Positions 15,992 through 24,797 of a stretch of 64,000 nt of DNA are shown here, piece by piece (positions within the stretch are counted from its first letter, which is position 1; each line of letters starts with the position of its first letter). The stretch spans positions 62,001 to 126,000 of the forward strand of contig JAIXOI010000028.1 in NCBI GenBank assembly GCA_027486795.1, given 5' to 3'. A model generated the notes under the pieces. That model had not been told where the DNA came from. It saw only the letters and a program-made list of their open reading frames with translations, and did not search any database. The position numbers were made by a program, and so were the translations under genes. This DNA comes from Sphingobacteriales bacterium (GTDB taxonomy: Bacteria; Bacteroidota; Bacteroidia; Chitinophagales; CAIOSU01).

Positions 15992-17940
15992 ATACTGCGT
16001 ATCATTTGCAATAATTGCCTGCCTTTCTCGCTGGCAGGGTTTACGTTCATCAATCGGTTGGCCCAATCGCGGGCCTTATCTTTTTCCTTCAACTCAATAT
16101 AGAGTATAGTGCGGTTTACCAATGCTTGCTCATAATCAGGGTCGAGGGCCAATGCGTTGCCCAATAAGGCATCCGCTTGGTTCCAGTTAAACTCCAGCAT
16201 ATACAAGTAGGCAAGGTTGGTATATGCTTCTTTAGCATTGGGATACAGTGCCAGCAGCTGCTCATACACTAGTTTTGCCTCGGCATTTTTGCCAGTTAGC
16301 ACCAAAGTTGAGGCTTTTTTGTTTAACAATTCTAGGTTAAAGGGCTCCAATTGCACGGCTCTATTAAAATAGCTTTGGGCTACCGAAAGGTTCCTTTGTT
16401 GAAAATGGGCCTCGCCGATTCGGTACACGGTCCATTTATCTTTTATACTCTCGGGTTTCAATTGCCCTGATACCTTTATTACCTCGGCAAAATTACCTTT
16501 CAAGTAGTGATAATGCACCGCAAGTTTTAGGTAATCTTTATCGGTCGTTTTCAGCTGCTGCAGTAGCTTATATGCCGAGTCGAGCACATAGCCTTTGGAA
16601 CTGTATTTCTCATAAAAATCGAGATAGGCCGCCATTTTGTTTGGCAGGGCAGGGGTGGGGTCGGTTAAGCATTCTAAGCCAATAAACTGGCGCACATTGG
16701 CTACCTCATCAACGCTCAAGGTGCTGGCAGGCTTATACTCCTTACGTATGTTGTGGTCGGTAATGGTTACATGCGGTATATCAATACTTCCTGAGCGCGG
16801 CATATGGCAACCTACACAATTATTGTTGGCGGCAGTCAATTCGGCTTCGGGGGCGCTGCAAAGTTTCTGCGATTGGGCATTGGCATTGCTTTGGTGGCAA
16901 TTGGTGCACTTTACGTTAAAATCTTCCTTTTTGCCTGCACGCACACTTACGTGGGGGTTGTGGCAGGTTATGCAGGTCATTTCGGTTTGCAGGTAACACT
17001 GGCTCATGCGCAACCTATCTGCTTGCGATGCCATAATAAAATCGTTTTCGCCGCCTTGGTACCTGGGCAAGTACACGTTCATTACCTCTTTTAGGTGCAT
17101 GGCAGGTTTAAAATCGTCCCAGTTTTTATCATCTTGCAGCACTGCCACGCCCTGCAAGTGGCAGCGTTGGCAAAGGCTCATTTGTAGGTCTTTGTTTAGG
17201 CGGCGTGGGTTTACAATGGTGTAGTCGGCCTCTTTGGTCGTATCCACGATAATGCCAGCCAGTTTTTCTTTTACGTGCAGTTCGCCCGGGCCGTGGCAGC
17301 GCTCGCAATCAATTCCCACGGGTACTTGCTTGTACTGGTTTACCGAGCCTTCTACAAACTCGGGCAAGCCGTTGTGGCAGGTCATGCACTCATGCCCTAT
17401 AACCCTGCTAAAGCGCGAGTTGAAACCACCCTCAAAACCGGGTGCCATATCCCAATACTTTTCTTGGGTGTAAAAAGTAATGGGTGCTTGAAACACAAAG
17501 CCATTTACGTTGTACAAATGGGAGTTGGTGTGATGCCCTGAGCCTATCACATAGCTTACGTGCTGTATGCGGCTGTGTACGGTATCGCCATCAACTACGC
17601 GGTACTCGCGCACAAACATGCTATCGTTTTGCCAATAGGGATGATAATATAGGTTATTGGCAGTATCGTACACGGCGGTGTGGGGCTCAAAGGTAGCGGC
17701 GCTTTTTTCTCGGGTAGCCAGGCCAAACGATTGGCCCATGCCCGTTTGCATGTAGCTGTTGTAAATATCGGTATGGCAGCTTTTGCATTGGTCCATGCCC
17801 ACATATTTTACCGAATCCTGTAGATTAAGGAACGGCGATGTTTCGCTGGTTTGGGTAGTGGTGTTGGTATCGCAATAACTTACGGATACCACTAGAGCGC
17901 CCAAGAGCAAAAACAATAACCAGCGATATGTGCGGTGCAT
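15988..17940 (-). CDS. Seven-haem cytochrome c with C-terminal TPR domain
   Basis: This 650-residue exported protein (hydrophobic signal at 6-20, with a Cys in VSYCDTN that may be lipidated) has seven CXXCH motifs: CKSCH, CMTCH, CERCH, CQRCH, CITCH, CTNCH and CVGCH. Its second half (about 430-650) consists of tetratricopeptide repeats, e.g. AQSYFNRAVQLEPFN and AKLVYEQLLALYPNAKEAY. The layout matches the cytochrome c-554-like/TPR fusion proteins found in environmental Bacteroidetes. It probably carries electrons in the periplasm or outer membrane; the partner is unknown. ATG 17940 gives the best signal peptide. The gene overlaps mltG by 4 nt. Confidence 0.88.
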   Translation of the reverse strand: MHRTYRWLLFLLLGALVVSVSYCDTNTTTQTSETSPFLNLQDSVKYVGMDQCKSCHTDIYNSYMQTGMGQSFGLATREKSAATFEPHTAVYDTANNLYYHPYWQNDSMFVREYRVVDGDTVHSRIQHVSYVIGSGHHTNSHLYNVNGFVFQAPITFYTQEKYWDMAPGFEGGFNSRFSRVIGHECMTCHNGLPEFVEGSVNQYKQVPVGIDCERCHGPGELHVKEKLAGIIVDTTKEADYTIVNPRRLNKDLQMSLCQRCHLQGVAVLQDDKNWDDFKPAMHLKEVMNVYLPRYQGGENDFIMASQADRLRMSQCYLQTEMTCITCHNPHVSVRAGKKEDFNVKCTNCHQSNANAQSQKLCSAPEAELTAANNNCVGCHMPRSGSIDIPHVTITDHNIRKEYKPASTLSVDEVANVRQFIGLECLTDPTPALPNKMAAYLDFYEKYSSKGYVLDSAYKLLQQLKTTDKDYLKLAVHYHYLKGNFAEVIKVSGQLKPESIKDKWTVYRIGEAHFQQRNLSVAQSYFNRAVQLEPFNLELLNKKASTLVLTGKNAEAKLVYEQLLALYPNAKEAYTNLAYLYMLEFNWNQADALLGNALALDPDYEQALVNRTILYIELKEKDKARDWANRLMNVNPASEKGRQLLQMIRSI

Positions 17941-18209
17941 GTTGTAAAGATAAGGCAAAAGCCAATATCGGACGGAGGTTTACAGTAAAACTCTTAACAG
18001 CTTTTAGCGGGTAGAGTAAATGTGGTACTGCACTGAATAAACAATTGAATACGAACTATAATTTTATGTATTGCATATAGAGTATAACTGTATCTGAGTA
18101 TCATCATGATATTTGTATTGACGGAAGCTTTGTTTACTGAAAAAAATGCTACATTTAAGACAGCCCGTGTTAACCTGATATTAAGCTTATTGTAATTTAA
18201 ATGTAAAGA

Positions 18210-21200
18210 ATGCATTACCTTTCCTCACACCAGGCATTTTATAGGTCGAAACTTCCATTTTTCCTGTTCTTGGTTGCTGCAACGTTTACTCAATTTTTTT
18301 GGGGAGCGGCAACTTTGAAAGCTCAGTGTAACCTTGATTCGTTATTTATAGCAACTAGCGCTTGCGATAGTTTAGGAAATTACACAACAACAGGGGAGAT
18401 TTATTTTACCAACCCGCTCACAACCGGAACGCTTCTAATTACTGATTGCAATGGCAATTTCGATTCGTATCCAGCAGCGTCTGTGGTTAGCCCTCAACCA
18501 TTTCTAATTACTGGCCAAATAGCAGATAGTTTGCCTTGCAATATTACTGTTGTTTTTAGCGACGATTTGACTTGTACCCAAACAATTCCCTACACGGCAC
18601 CTGCTTGTTTAGGCTGTTTTTTTACTAGTATTTCAGACAGTACGGGTATTTGCAATGGCACAAATAATCTCTTTCCTCGATTTGGATCGGTATCGTTTTT
18701 AAATGCGCCTACCACTGGATTATTGATAGTTAGAGATTGTAACGGCTATGCTGATACTCTTTTTCCCCCATTTACCTCGCCCGCCAACTTCTCTATCTTG
18801 TCAAATTCTGATGGCACGGTTGGTTGCCTAATGACCGCCTTTTTTACCGCCGATACCTCGTGTAGTATTGCTAGCATCAATAACAATCAACAAGGCTGCT
18901 TATGTGTGGCAAATGCAGGTACCTTTACAGGCAGTATAGCAGGCGATGGCATTATTCCTTACAAGCTTTGTTTCGGCGACCAGTTTACCATGACCTCTAA
19001 TGGCAATTTGGTGCCTCCCGGTATTGCCAATAATCCCCCTATCAATACCATTAACCCCAATGCTGCCTACAGGCCGGGCCTTGGTTATTTGGTGTACCAA
19101 TGCCCACCAACGGTTTTGCCCCAAAACCCTTTGTTCGATGCTTTTGGCAACCCTACCGATCCGTGTTTGCTCGGGTTTACGGGTTTTATTGGCAATTCGT
19201 TTACGGAGCTTAACTTTTTGGGTGCTCCGTCATACGTGGGCACTTACACCAACAATACGGCATACTATGTGGCTATAACGTTTTACGATACCGTGGAGCT
19301 ATACTACAGTTTTGTTAACACCACGCTCAACTGCTATTCAATGAGTGCACCATTTGCAGTGCAGTATTTGCCACAGGTAGTTACATCCAATCCAACCACC
19401 AATTGTTTGGATAGCAGCTTTTCGGTGAGGGTAAATGGTGGCTTGCCTGCTATTGATGGCTCGGTGTTTACAGCCACTAATCTGCTCCCCGCAACAGCAT
19501 CATTTGTAAATGATACTGCTTTGAATGGCGGAACTATTCGGATTAATGGTTTGCGTAATGGCGATATTTATTCTTTTGATATTAGCGATGTTAATGGATG
19601 TGCTATCACGGTTACGGGTGGTCCGTTTGTTGGGTTACCCAATGCAAATGCAGGCGCTAACGATACTGTGTGCGGTGCATTGAGTTATACTTTATCGCCA
19701 GTGCCTAGCTTTGGCACCGGCACTTGGTCGGGGCCAGGGGGCGTATCTTTTGCACCAAACGCCAATGCCGCAAATGCCACCGTAACGGTTCCTTCGGCTG
19801 GCGTTTATAGCTTGGTATGGACCGAAAGCACAGGCGCACCTTGTACCACCAGAGATACTGTTTTAATCAGCTTTTCTAATCCATCGCTTGCTACAGTTAG
19901 CACTCAAGCAAACTGCGGACAAAACGATGGTAGCATTACAGCCACCGCATCGGGTGGCAATGCTCCATACCAGTTTAGTATCGATACGGGCATCACCTTT
20001 CAAGGCACAGGCGCATTCAATAATTTATTGGCTGGTAACTACAGTATTCTCGCAACCGATGCCTTTAATTGTAGTGTTACGGCAACGGAAACGGTTGCCA
20101 ATTTTCAAGTTTTCCCAGTTTTAACGCCAGCAGGGCCATTTTGTATAGGCAACCCAGCCGTTTCGCTTGTTGGCACGCCAAGTGGCGGCGTATGGCGCGG
20201 TGCAGGTATCACCGATTCAATAGCGGGTATTTTCAATCCGAATACGGCAGGTGCTGGTACCGCAAGGGTGTATTATGTAGTATGCAATGGTTTTGGTATC
20301 GATAGTATCGATATTGTGGTAAACGCACTCGACTCAGCGGACTTTGCCTATCCTGCATCAACTTTTTGCAGCGATGATGCCAACCCTGCGCCAACTTTAA
20401 GTGCTACCCCTGGTGGCGTTTTTAGCATAAACAATGGCGGTATAATTGATGCGAACATTGGGATAGTAAATATTGCCGCCTCTGGTGTGGGTAATTTTAG
20501 TGTAACATATACCACACAAGGCAGTTGCCCAACAACCAATACCGAAACGATTGCCATTGTTGCCAGGGCAAACCCTGTTATTACCCCTGCTGGGCCATTT
20601 TGCGTAAACAGTGGTAGCGTGGTGCTTTCGGCTTCGGTGCCCAATGGCGTGTGGAGTGGGCAAGGGGTAACCTCGCCCAATACGGGTGTGTTCAATCCGC
20701 AAATTGCTGGGGTGGGCATTCACCAAATTGTGTATACCGTTAGCGGTATTTGCGGCGCTGCCGATACTGTTGATATTGAAGTATTAGCTATAGACGATGC
20801 TACCTTTGCATACGCAACCAACAGCTTTTGTATCCTCGAAACCAACCCAATACCTAGTATTACTGGCACCCCAGGCGGTGTGTTCGCTATGAGCAACTCG
20901 GGTACCATTGATGCAGCAACAGGCGCCATTGACTTACCATCGAGTGGCAGTGGTAGTTTCACCATTACCTATACCACGCAAGGAGCTTGTCCTACTTCTT
21001 CCATTCAGAATATTGATATTGCCGACCAGCTGATAGTTGCTATTCAGCCAGTGCCAACACTTTGCAATAATGATGGTGCGGTTAATTTAACCGCAAACCA
21101 ACCGGGCGGCATCTGGAGCGGAACGGGCATTACCGACTCAATTTTGGGTGTGTTTAATACCATAACCTCGGGTGTTGGCAGCTTTACGGTAACCTATACT

Positions 21201-21788
21201 GTGCCTGGGCTTTGCGGCAATAGCGATGATTTGACTATACAAGTTGAAGCAAATGATGAAGTAGCTATTGCATACGATAGCACCTTATACTGCGTACTTA
21301 CCGAAGAGATACTGCCCATACAAACAGGTACAGTTGGTGGTGCATACTCCATAAATAATAGTGGCACTATTGATGCCAATACTGGTGCTATTGCAGTAAA
21401 TAACCAATTAGAAGGCAACTATACCGTAACGTATGCCACTAATGGTAATTGCCCCGCCGATGTCGATTTTGAGCTTGAAATACGCTCCGATATTTGCCCG
21501 AGGGTACTTTATGTACCGAACGTATTTACCCCGAACGGTGATGGCGTAAACGATTTGTTTTTTGCCTATACAGAGGGTTTGAAGACTTTTAAACTGATTG
21601 TATGCGATAGGTGGGGCGAGAAGGTTTTTGAAACTACCGATGTGTATGAAGGGTGGGACGGAACCTATAAAGGCGTACTAATGCCACCGGGTGTATTTGT
21701 GTATTACATCGACGCGACTTTTATTGGAGACATTAAGCCACTAGGCTACATTGAAAGTGCCAAGGGTAGCGTAACGCTTTTGCGATAA
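18210..21788 (+). CDS. Secreted T9SS protein with type B (CHU_C) sorting domain
   Basis: This 1192-residue protein has a signal peptide ending around AATLKAQ and a C-terminal gliding-motility type domain (VPNVFTPNGDGVNDLF, then WGEKVFETTDVYEGWDG and PPGVFVYYI), the type B signal for T9SS export. The middle holds an SprB-like repeat (ATASGGNAPYQFSIDTG) and at least three copies of a unit of about 150 residues with the pattern 'GTPGGVFS..NGG.IDA..G' and 'TYTTQG.CP'. It is probably a surface adhesin or filament. Such proteins usually pair with a PorP/SprF protein, but none is adjacent. A palindrome at 21908-21922 may end the transcript. Confidence 0.88.
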   Translation: MHYLSSHQAFYRSKLPFFLFLVAATFTQFFWGAATLKAQCNLDSLFIATSACDSLGNYTTTGEIYFTNPLTTGTLLITDCNGNFDSYPAASVVSPQPFLITGQIADSLPCNITVVFSDDLTCTQTIPYTAPACLGCFFTSISDSTGICNGTNNLFPRFGSVSFLNAPTTGLLIVRDCNGYADTLFPPFTSPANFSILSNSDGTVGCLMTAFFTADTSCSIASINNNQQGCLCVANAGTFTGSIAGDGIIPYKLCFGDQFTMTSNGNLVPPGIANNPPINTINPNAAYRPGLGYLVYQCPPTVLPQNPLFDAFGNPTDPCLLGFTGFIGNSFTELNFLGAPSYVGTYTNNTAYYVAITFYDTVELYYSFVNTTLNCYSMSAPFAVQYLPQVVTSNPTTNCLDSSFSVRVNGGLPAIDGSVFTATNLLPATASFVNDTALNGGTIRINGLRNGDIYSFDISDVNGCAITVTGGPFVGLPNANAGANDTVCGALSYTLSPVPSFGTGTWSGPGGVSFAPNANAANATVTVPSAGVYSLVWTESTGAPCTTRDTVLISFSNPSLATVSTQANCGQNDGSITATASGGNAPYQFSIDTGITFQGTGAFNNLLAGNYSILATDAFNCSVTATETVANFQVFPVLTPAGPFCIGNPAVSLVGTPSGGVWRGAGITDSIAGIFNPNTAGAGTARVYYVVCNGFGIDSIDIVVNALDSADFAYPASTFCSDDANPAPTLSATPGGVFSINNGGIIDANIGIVNIAASGVGNFSVTYTTQGSCPTTNTETIAIVARANPVITPAGPFCVNSGSVVLSASVPNGVWSGQGVTSPNTGVFNPQIAGVGIHQIVYTVSGICGAADTVDIEVLAIDDATFAYATNSFCILETNPIPSITGTPGGVFAMSNSGTIDAATGAIDLPSSGSGSFTITYTTQGACPTSSIQNIDIADQLIVAIQPVPTLCNNDGAVNLTANQPGGIWSGTGITDSILGVFNTITSGVGSFTVTYTVPGLCGNSDDLTIQVEANDEVAIAYDSTLYCVLTEEILPIQTGTVGGAYSINNSGTIDANTGAIAVNNQLEGNYTVTYATNGNCPADVDFELEIRSDICPRVLYVPNVFTPNGDGVNDLFFAYTEGLKTFKLIVCDRWGEKVFETTDVYEGWDGTYKGVLMPPGVFVYYIDATFIGDIKPLGYIESAKGSVTLLR

Positions 21789-21823
21789 ATAGGTTAGCTA
21801 TACAGTAAGTTGTAGTCGTGTTT

Positions 21824-21891
21824 GTTTTCTACAGATATAAGGTCCCGCTGCGACTTTGCAACTCCGTAGGAGTAAAATGTCTGTAGAAAAC
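21824..21891. repeat. Nested palindromic intergenic element
   Basis: GTTTTCTACAGA (21824-21835) and its exact reverse complement TCTGTAGAAAAC (21880-21891) enclose 44 nt that hold a second palindrome, ACTCCGTAGGAGT (21861-21873). The layout is that of a REP-like or MITE-like intergenic element. Only one copy was seen in the window, so that it is repeated across the genome is an inference. Confidence 0.6.
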
Positions 21892-21907
21892 CATAGCCAA
21901 CTACCTT

Positions 21908-21922
21908 AGCTCCTTAGGAGCT
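21908..21922 (+). terminator. Palindrome AGCTCC-TTA-GGAGCT, possible weak terminator
   Basis: A 6-bp stem with a 3-nt loop is followed after a few bases by TTTTT (CGTTTTTAAG). It lies 120 nt after the T9SS gene. It resembles the inner palindrome of the element at 21824-21891, so it may belong to the same repeat group instead. Confidence 0.35.
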
Positions 21923-21982
21923 TAACGTTTTTAAGAACCCGCTATTTTTAAAGTAGCTAATCGCTATATCGAGATGCACCGA

Positions 21983-22016
21983 AAACGAAAAAGGCCATAC
22001 TGCGAGGTATAGCCTT
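21983..22016 (-). terminator. Rho-independent terminator behind the broken tRNA-Arg copy
   Basis: On the minus strand AAGGCTATAC-ctcgca-GTATGGCCTT forms a 10-bp stem (one G-U pair) followed by TTTTTCGTTTTC. It lies directly downstream of the degenerate tRNA copy, as expected if that copy was once an expressed gene. Confidence 0.75.
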
Positions 22017-22022
22017 CATTCG

Positions 22023-22099
22023 TGCACTTGTAGGGATTATTACATGAGGGCTTCGCCGTTCGAACCCCAAACCTTCTTATCCGTGGTGAGATGCTCTAT
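22023..22099 (-). pseudogene. Broken second copy of tRNA-Arg(ACG), 3' part
   Basis: This stretch matches the intact tRNA at 22142-22215 from the D arm to the 3' end. It differs in three ways: a 22-nt insertion (attacatgagggcttcgccgtt on plus) splits the T loop, the anticodon stem has a mismatch (TCTCA against TAAGA), and the first ~19 nt of the gene are missing. It cannot fold as a tRNA. The missing 5' part is found at 22316-22337, on the other side of the intact gene. Confidence 0.8.
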
Positions 22100-22110
22100 G
22101 CGGTAAAACA

Positions 22111-22139
22111 AAAAAGCCCTGCTTTTCAGCAAGGCTTCT
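22111..22139 (-). terminator. Rho-independent terminator behind tRNA-Arg
   Basis: On the minus strand AAGCCTTGCT-GAAA-AGCAGGGCTT forms a stem of about 10 bp (one G-U pair) followed by TTTTGTTTT. It starts within 5 nt of the tRNA 3' end. Confidence 0.85.
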
Positions 22140-22141
22140 TG

Positions 22142-22215
22142 TGCACTTGTAGGGATTCGAACCCCAAACCTTCTCATCCGTAGTGAGATGCTCTATCCAA
22201 TTGAGCTACAAATGC
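22142..22215 (-). tRNA. tRNA-Arg (anticodon ACG)
   Basis: The 74-nt sequence on the minus strand folds as a complete cloverleaf. The acceptor stem GCATTTG pairs with CAAGTGC, followed by discriminator A. The D arm is GCTC...GAGC. The anticodon stem TCTCA/TGAGA holds the loop CTACGGA, giving anticodon ACG, and the T arm has loop TTCGAAT. CCA is not encoded. ACG is read as ICG after deamination by TadA and serves most CGN codons. A terminator follows at once, and broken pieces of another copy lie on both sides. Confidence 0.95.
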
Positions 22216-22315
22216 ATTCTCTTGATAAACAATATTGTTAACTAGTCAATCTTAATTTTAGTTCGAGCATCTTCAGAAATCCTTACTGGCATTAAGTATT
22301 GCTTCGCCAAGTAAG

Positions 22316-22337
22316 TATCCAATTGAGCTACAAATGC
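22316..22337 (-). pseudogene. Detached 5' fragment (22 nt) of a tRNA-Arg copy
   Basis: tatccaattgagctacaaatgc is identical to the first 22 nt of the intact tRNA-Arg gene (minus strand), after which the match ends abruptly. Joined to the piece at 22023-22099 (both share 'tat' at the break), it would rebuild a second tRNA-Arg gene, now split by a 216-nt segment that contains the intact gene. Confidence 0.8.
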
Positions 22338-22381
22338 CTTTTCCTAATCGCTTAGGGAATGCAAATATCGGAAACTTTCAT

Positions 22382-23368
22382 TTATTTATTGTCATTTCCT
22401 GGAGATTTTTTTTGTCCGCCTCCTTCGCGGCCGAATCCTTCACGCATATTTGTGTCGGCCTCAATGTTTTTCATACGGTAATAATCCATTACCCCCAAGT
22501 TGCCAGAGCGGAACGCTTCGGCTATTGCCTGAGGAATTTCAGCTTCTGCCAAAATTACTTTCGCACGGGCTTCTTGGGCTTTGGCTTTCATTTCTTGCTC
22601 TAAGGCTACCGCCATAGCCCTGCGCTCTTCGGCACGGGCTTGTGCAATGTTTTTGTCGGCAATGGCTTGGTCGGTTTGTAGCACTGCACCAATGTTTTTG
22701 CCAATATCTACATCGGCTATGTCAATAGACAGAATCTCGAAAGCGGTACCGCTATCCAATCCTTTAGCCAATACAGCTTTCGAAATCAAATCAGGGTTTT
22801 CCAAAACCGTTTTGTGTGATGCTGCTGAGCCGATAGAAGATACAACCCCTTCGCCAACGCGGGCAAGCACGGTTTCTTCACCAGCACCACCTACCAATTG
22901 TTTGATGTTGGCACGAACCGTTACACGCGCTTTGGCAATCAATTGAATACCATCTTTTGCAACCGCAGTTACCGGAGGGGTATCAATAACCTTAGGGTTA
23001 ACGCTCATTTGCACCGCTTGAAACACATCGCGACCAGCCAAATCAATAGCGGTAGCTGCTTTAAAATCAAGCTCAATGTTTGCTTTTTGTGCCGAGATAA
23101 GTGCATTTACCACGTTTACCACATGTCCGCCCGCCAGGTAGTGTGCTTCCAAATCGTTGCGGGTAAGGCTTAAGCCTGCTTTGTGCGAGGTAATCAAGGC
23201 ATTTACTATTACGGTAGGCGGCACCTTGCGTATGCGCATAAACACGAGCTGTATTAAGCTTACGTTTACGCCCGATAAGAGGGCCGAAATCCATAATGGA
23301 AAGGGCACAAAGTATAAGAATACGATGAGGCCTACCAGTACGGCAAATACAATTACTATTAGTTCCAT
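22382..23368 (-). CDS. floA: Flotillin-like protein FloA (UPF0365)
   Basis: The 328-residue protein has a membrane-inserted N-terminal hairpin (about 1-35) followed by a SPFH-type domain and an Ala/Glu/Lys-rich helical region ([30 protein letters not shown], about 245-275). It matches the UPF0365/YqfA family over its full length, including [14 protein letters not shown] and [14 protein letters not shown]. FloA organises membrane microdomains in Bacillus. The gene follows the nfeD-like gene with 1 nt between, the classic flotillin-NfeD pairing. Confidence 0.93.
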   Translation of the reverse strand: MELIVIVFAVLVGLIVFLYFVPFPLWISALLSGVNVSLIQLVFMRIRKVPPTVIVNALITSHKAGLSLTRNDLEAHYLAGGHVVNVVNALISAQKANIELDFKAATAIDLAGRDVFQAVQMSVNPKVIDTPPVTAVAKDGIQLIAKARVTVRANIKQLVGGAGEETVLARVGEGVVSSIGSAASHKTVLENPDLISKAVLAKGLDSGTAFEILSIDIADVDIGKNIGAVLQTDQAIADKNIAQARAEERRAMAVALEQEMKAKAQEARAKVILAEAEIPQAIAEAFRSGNLGVMDYYRMKNIEADTNMREGFGREGGGQKKSPGNDNK

Positions 23369-23369
23369 A

Positions 23370-23843
23370 TTAGTTGGTTAGTGGTTTTACAATTATTTTA
23401 TTGCCATTTATTTTAATAACTTCAATACGGGTATCCACGTCAATCATTTCGCCTTGCGAAAAAACGGCAAACCGTTTATTGTTTATTAAGGCCTTTCCCT
23501 CGGGCCGCAAGCTTCCCAAAGTTACGCCTTCATCGCCAACATTTACCACTCCAGCTTCAAGTACATTTACTTGACCGTCTATTACGTCGTAAAGCGAGTA
23601 TTTTTTACTTCGCAATACTTTATAGGCCCAATATAACAAAATTATGGTAGCTACCGAGGTGCCAGCAAGTGTATAATGCCCTATCAGGGGGTTGGGTTGA
23701 GTACTGTAGGCCAGCACTACGCCGGTACCCATAAGTATACCGCCAACGGCACCCACAACGGTAGTGCCGGGTATTACCAGTATTTCCAGCACTACCAATA
23801 GTATGCCGAGCACAATAACTGCTAATACCAAATAAATATCCAT
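23370..23843 (-). CDS. NfeD-like membrane protein (flotillin partner)
   Basis: This 157-residue protein has three or so transmembrane helices (about 4-24, 28-46, 58-74), with the motif [18 protein letters not shown], and a C-terminal OB-fold of the NfeD type ([18 protein letters not shown], then [19 protein letters not shown]). It lacks the ClpP-like protease domain of long NfeD proteins and so is the short form. It lies directly upstream of floA and 3 nt downstream of the lipoprotein gene, so all three form one operon. Confidence 0.9.
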   Translation of the reverse strand: MDIYLVLAVIVLGILLVVLEILVIPGTTVVGAVGGILMGTGVVLAYSTQPNPLIGHYTLAGTSVATIILLYWAYKVLRSKKYSLYDVIDGQVNVLEAGVVNVGDEGVTLGSLRPEGKALINNKRFAVFSQGEMIDVDTRIEVIKINGNKIIVKPLTN

Positions 23844-23846
23844 CGT

Positions 23847-24227
23847 TTAATCTTTAAGCCTTACCAATACCAATCTGGTTTCAATGTTGCCCGATTTGCC
23901 GTTCAACTCCAAAGTATCGCTGCCTTTATGGGTCATCAAGTAGCTTTGCGATTTGCCGTCTTTATAGTTAAAAAACAGTGTATCGCCTTGTACGTTCCAC
24001 TTTTCGGTATTCGATTGGTCGCCGTACTTTACTGTAAATACATCATTTTCCTGAAAATCGATAACCGGGTTGCCCATAGTGGCAATATCAACCACACTGC
24101 CTGCCATCGTCCATTCGGAATAGTTCCACTTACCTTTTAAATCGGTATTTACGGCTGTTTCGCAAGCCATAAACAATCCACATACTACGGTTGCCAATAT
24201 TGTGGCCTTGGCACTGAAAATCTTCAT
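23847..24227 (-). CDS. Lipocalin-like small lipoprotein
   Basis: This 126-residue lipoprotein (lipobox LFMAC, Cys22) has a beta-rich mature part: LKGKWNYSEWTMAG at the start, then alternating strands with ENDVFTVKYGDQ, GDTLFFNYKDGK and SDTLELNGK. The pattern 'L.GkW' with later 'DTL.l' repeats is typical of lipocalin-like DUF4923/DUF5640-type envelope proteins. No specific function can be given. It is the first gene of the floA operon and lies behind a good -7 box. Confidence 0.75.
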   Translation of the reverse strand: MKIFSAKATILATVVCGLFMACETAVNTDLKGKWNYSEWTMAGSVVDIATMGNPVIDFQENDVFTVKYGDQSNTEKWNVQGDTLFFNYKDGKSQSYLMTHKGSDTLELNGKSGNIETRLVLVRLKD

Positions 24228-24284
24228 CCTTTAAATCTTTATTTCATAAGTTTGAACTAAACTAGCTTAGTAAACTGAAAGCAC

Positions 24285-24292
24285 CAAATATA
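24285..24292 (-). promoter_or_regulatory. -7 box TATATTTG for the lipoprotein-nfeD-floA operon
   Basis: The minus-strand sequence TATATTTG fits TAnnTTTG exactly and lies 57 nt before the lipoprotein start. A near-match for the opposite direction (TAATTTG, 24302-24308) lies 10 nt away before rlmH, so the two divergent promoters probably lie back to back. Confidence 0.55.
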
Positions 24293-24326
24293 GGCTAGTG
24301 ATAATTTGCACATATTAAGCACACCC

Positions 24327-24797
24327 ATGAAGATAGAACTTTGGCTTAACGGAAAAACAGAGCCTTATGTAGCCGAAAGTTGCGAGCGGTTTTTTAAAAG
24401 GCTGAAGCATTACACTACATTTCAATTGGTTGAGATACCCGAACCCAAGCGGAAAGGCAACACTGACCCCAGAGTGTTGAAACAGCAAGAAGCCCAATTG
24501 TTGTTGCCCAAAATTGAGCTTGGCGATTATTTGGTTTTATTGGACGAAAAAGGGAAAGAATATGCCAGCGAAGCCTTTGCTGGCCACCTAGAGAAATGGA
24601 TGGGCAGCGGGCGCAAGCGTATTATTTTTATTGTTGGTGGCCCTTTTGGTTTTGATGATACCGTTTATGCGCGTGCCGATGAAACGCTATCTTTGAGCAA
24701 AATGACCTTTTCGCACCAAGTAATACGGGTAATATTTCTGGAGCAGTTGTATCGGGCATTTACTATTATAAACAACGAACCGTACCACCATGCTTAG
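24327..24797 (+). CDS. rlmH: 23S rRNA (pseudouridine1915-N3)-methyltransferase RlmH
   Basis: RlmH methylates pseudouridine 1915 of 23S rRNA with SAM. The C-terminal SPOUT knot is clear: FIVGGPFGFDDTVYARAD and LSLSKMTFSHQVIRVIFLEQLYRA, ending in EPYHH. The 156-residue length from ATG 24327 (MKIELWLNGK) is standard; the track start 7 codons earlier adds nothing conserved. The last 8 nt overlap the rhomboid gene. Confidence 0.95.
   Translation: MKIELWLNGKTEPYVAESCERFFKRLKHYTTFQLVEIPEPKRKGNTDPRVLKQQEAQLLLPKIELGDYLVLLDEKGKEYASEAFAGHLEKWMGSGRKRIIFIVGGPFGFDDTVYARADETLSLSKMTFSHQVIRVIFLEQLYRAFTIINNEPYHHA

Noticed and set aside
17994-18215. 73-aa minus-strand ORF in the gap before the T9SS gene
   Set aside because: No domain, no promoter, and it overlaps the start of the T9SS gene; treated as chance.
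22023-22099. Second functional tRNA-Arg
   Set aside because: The acceptor 5' half is missing, the T loop is interrupted by 22 nt and the anticodon stem is mismatched.
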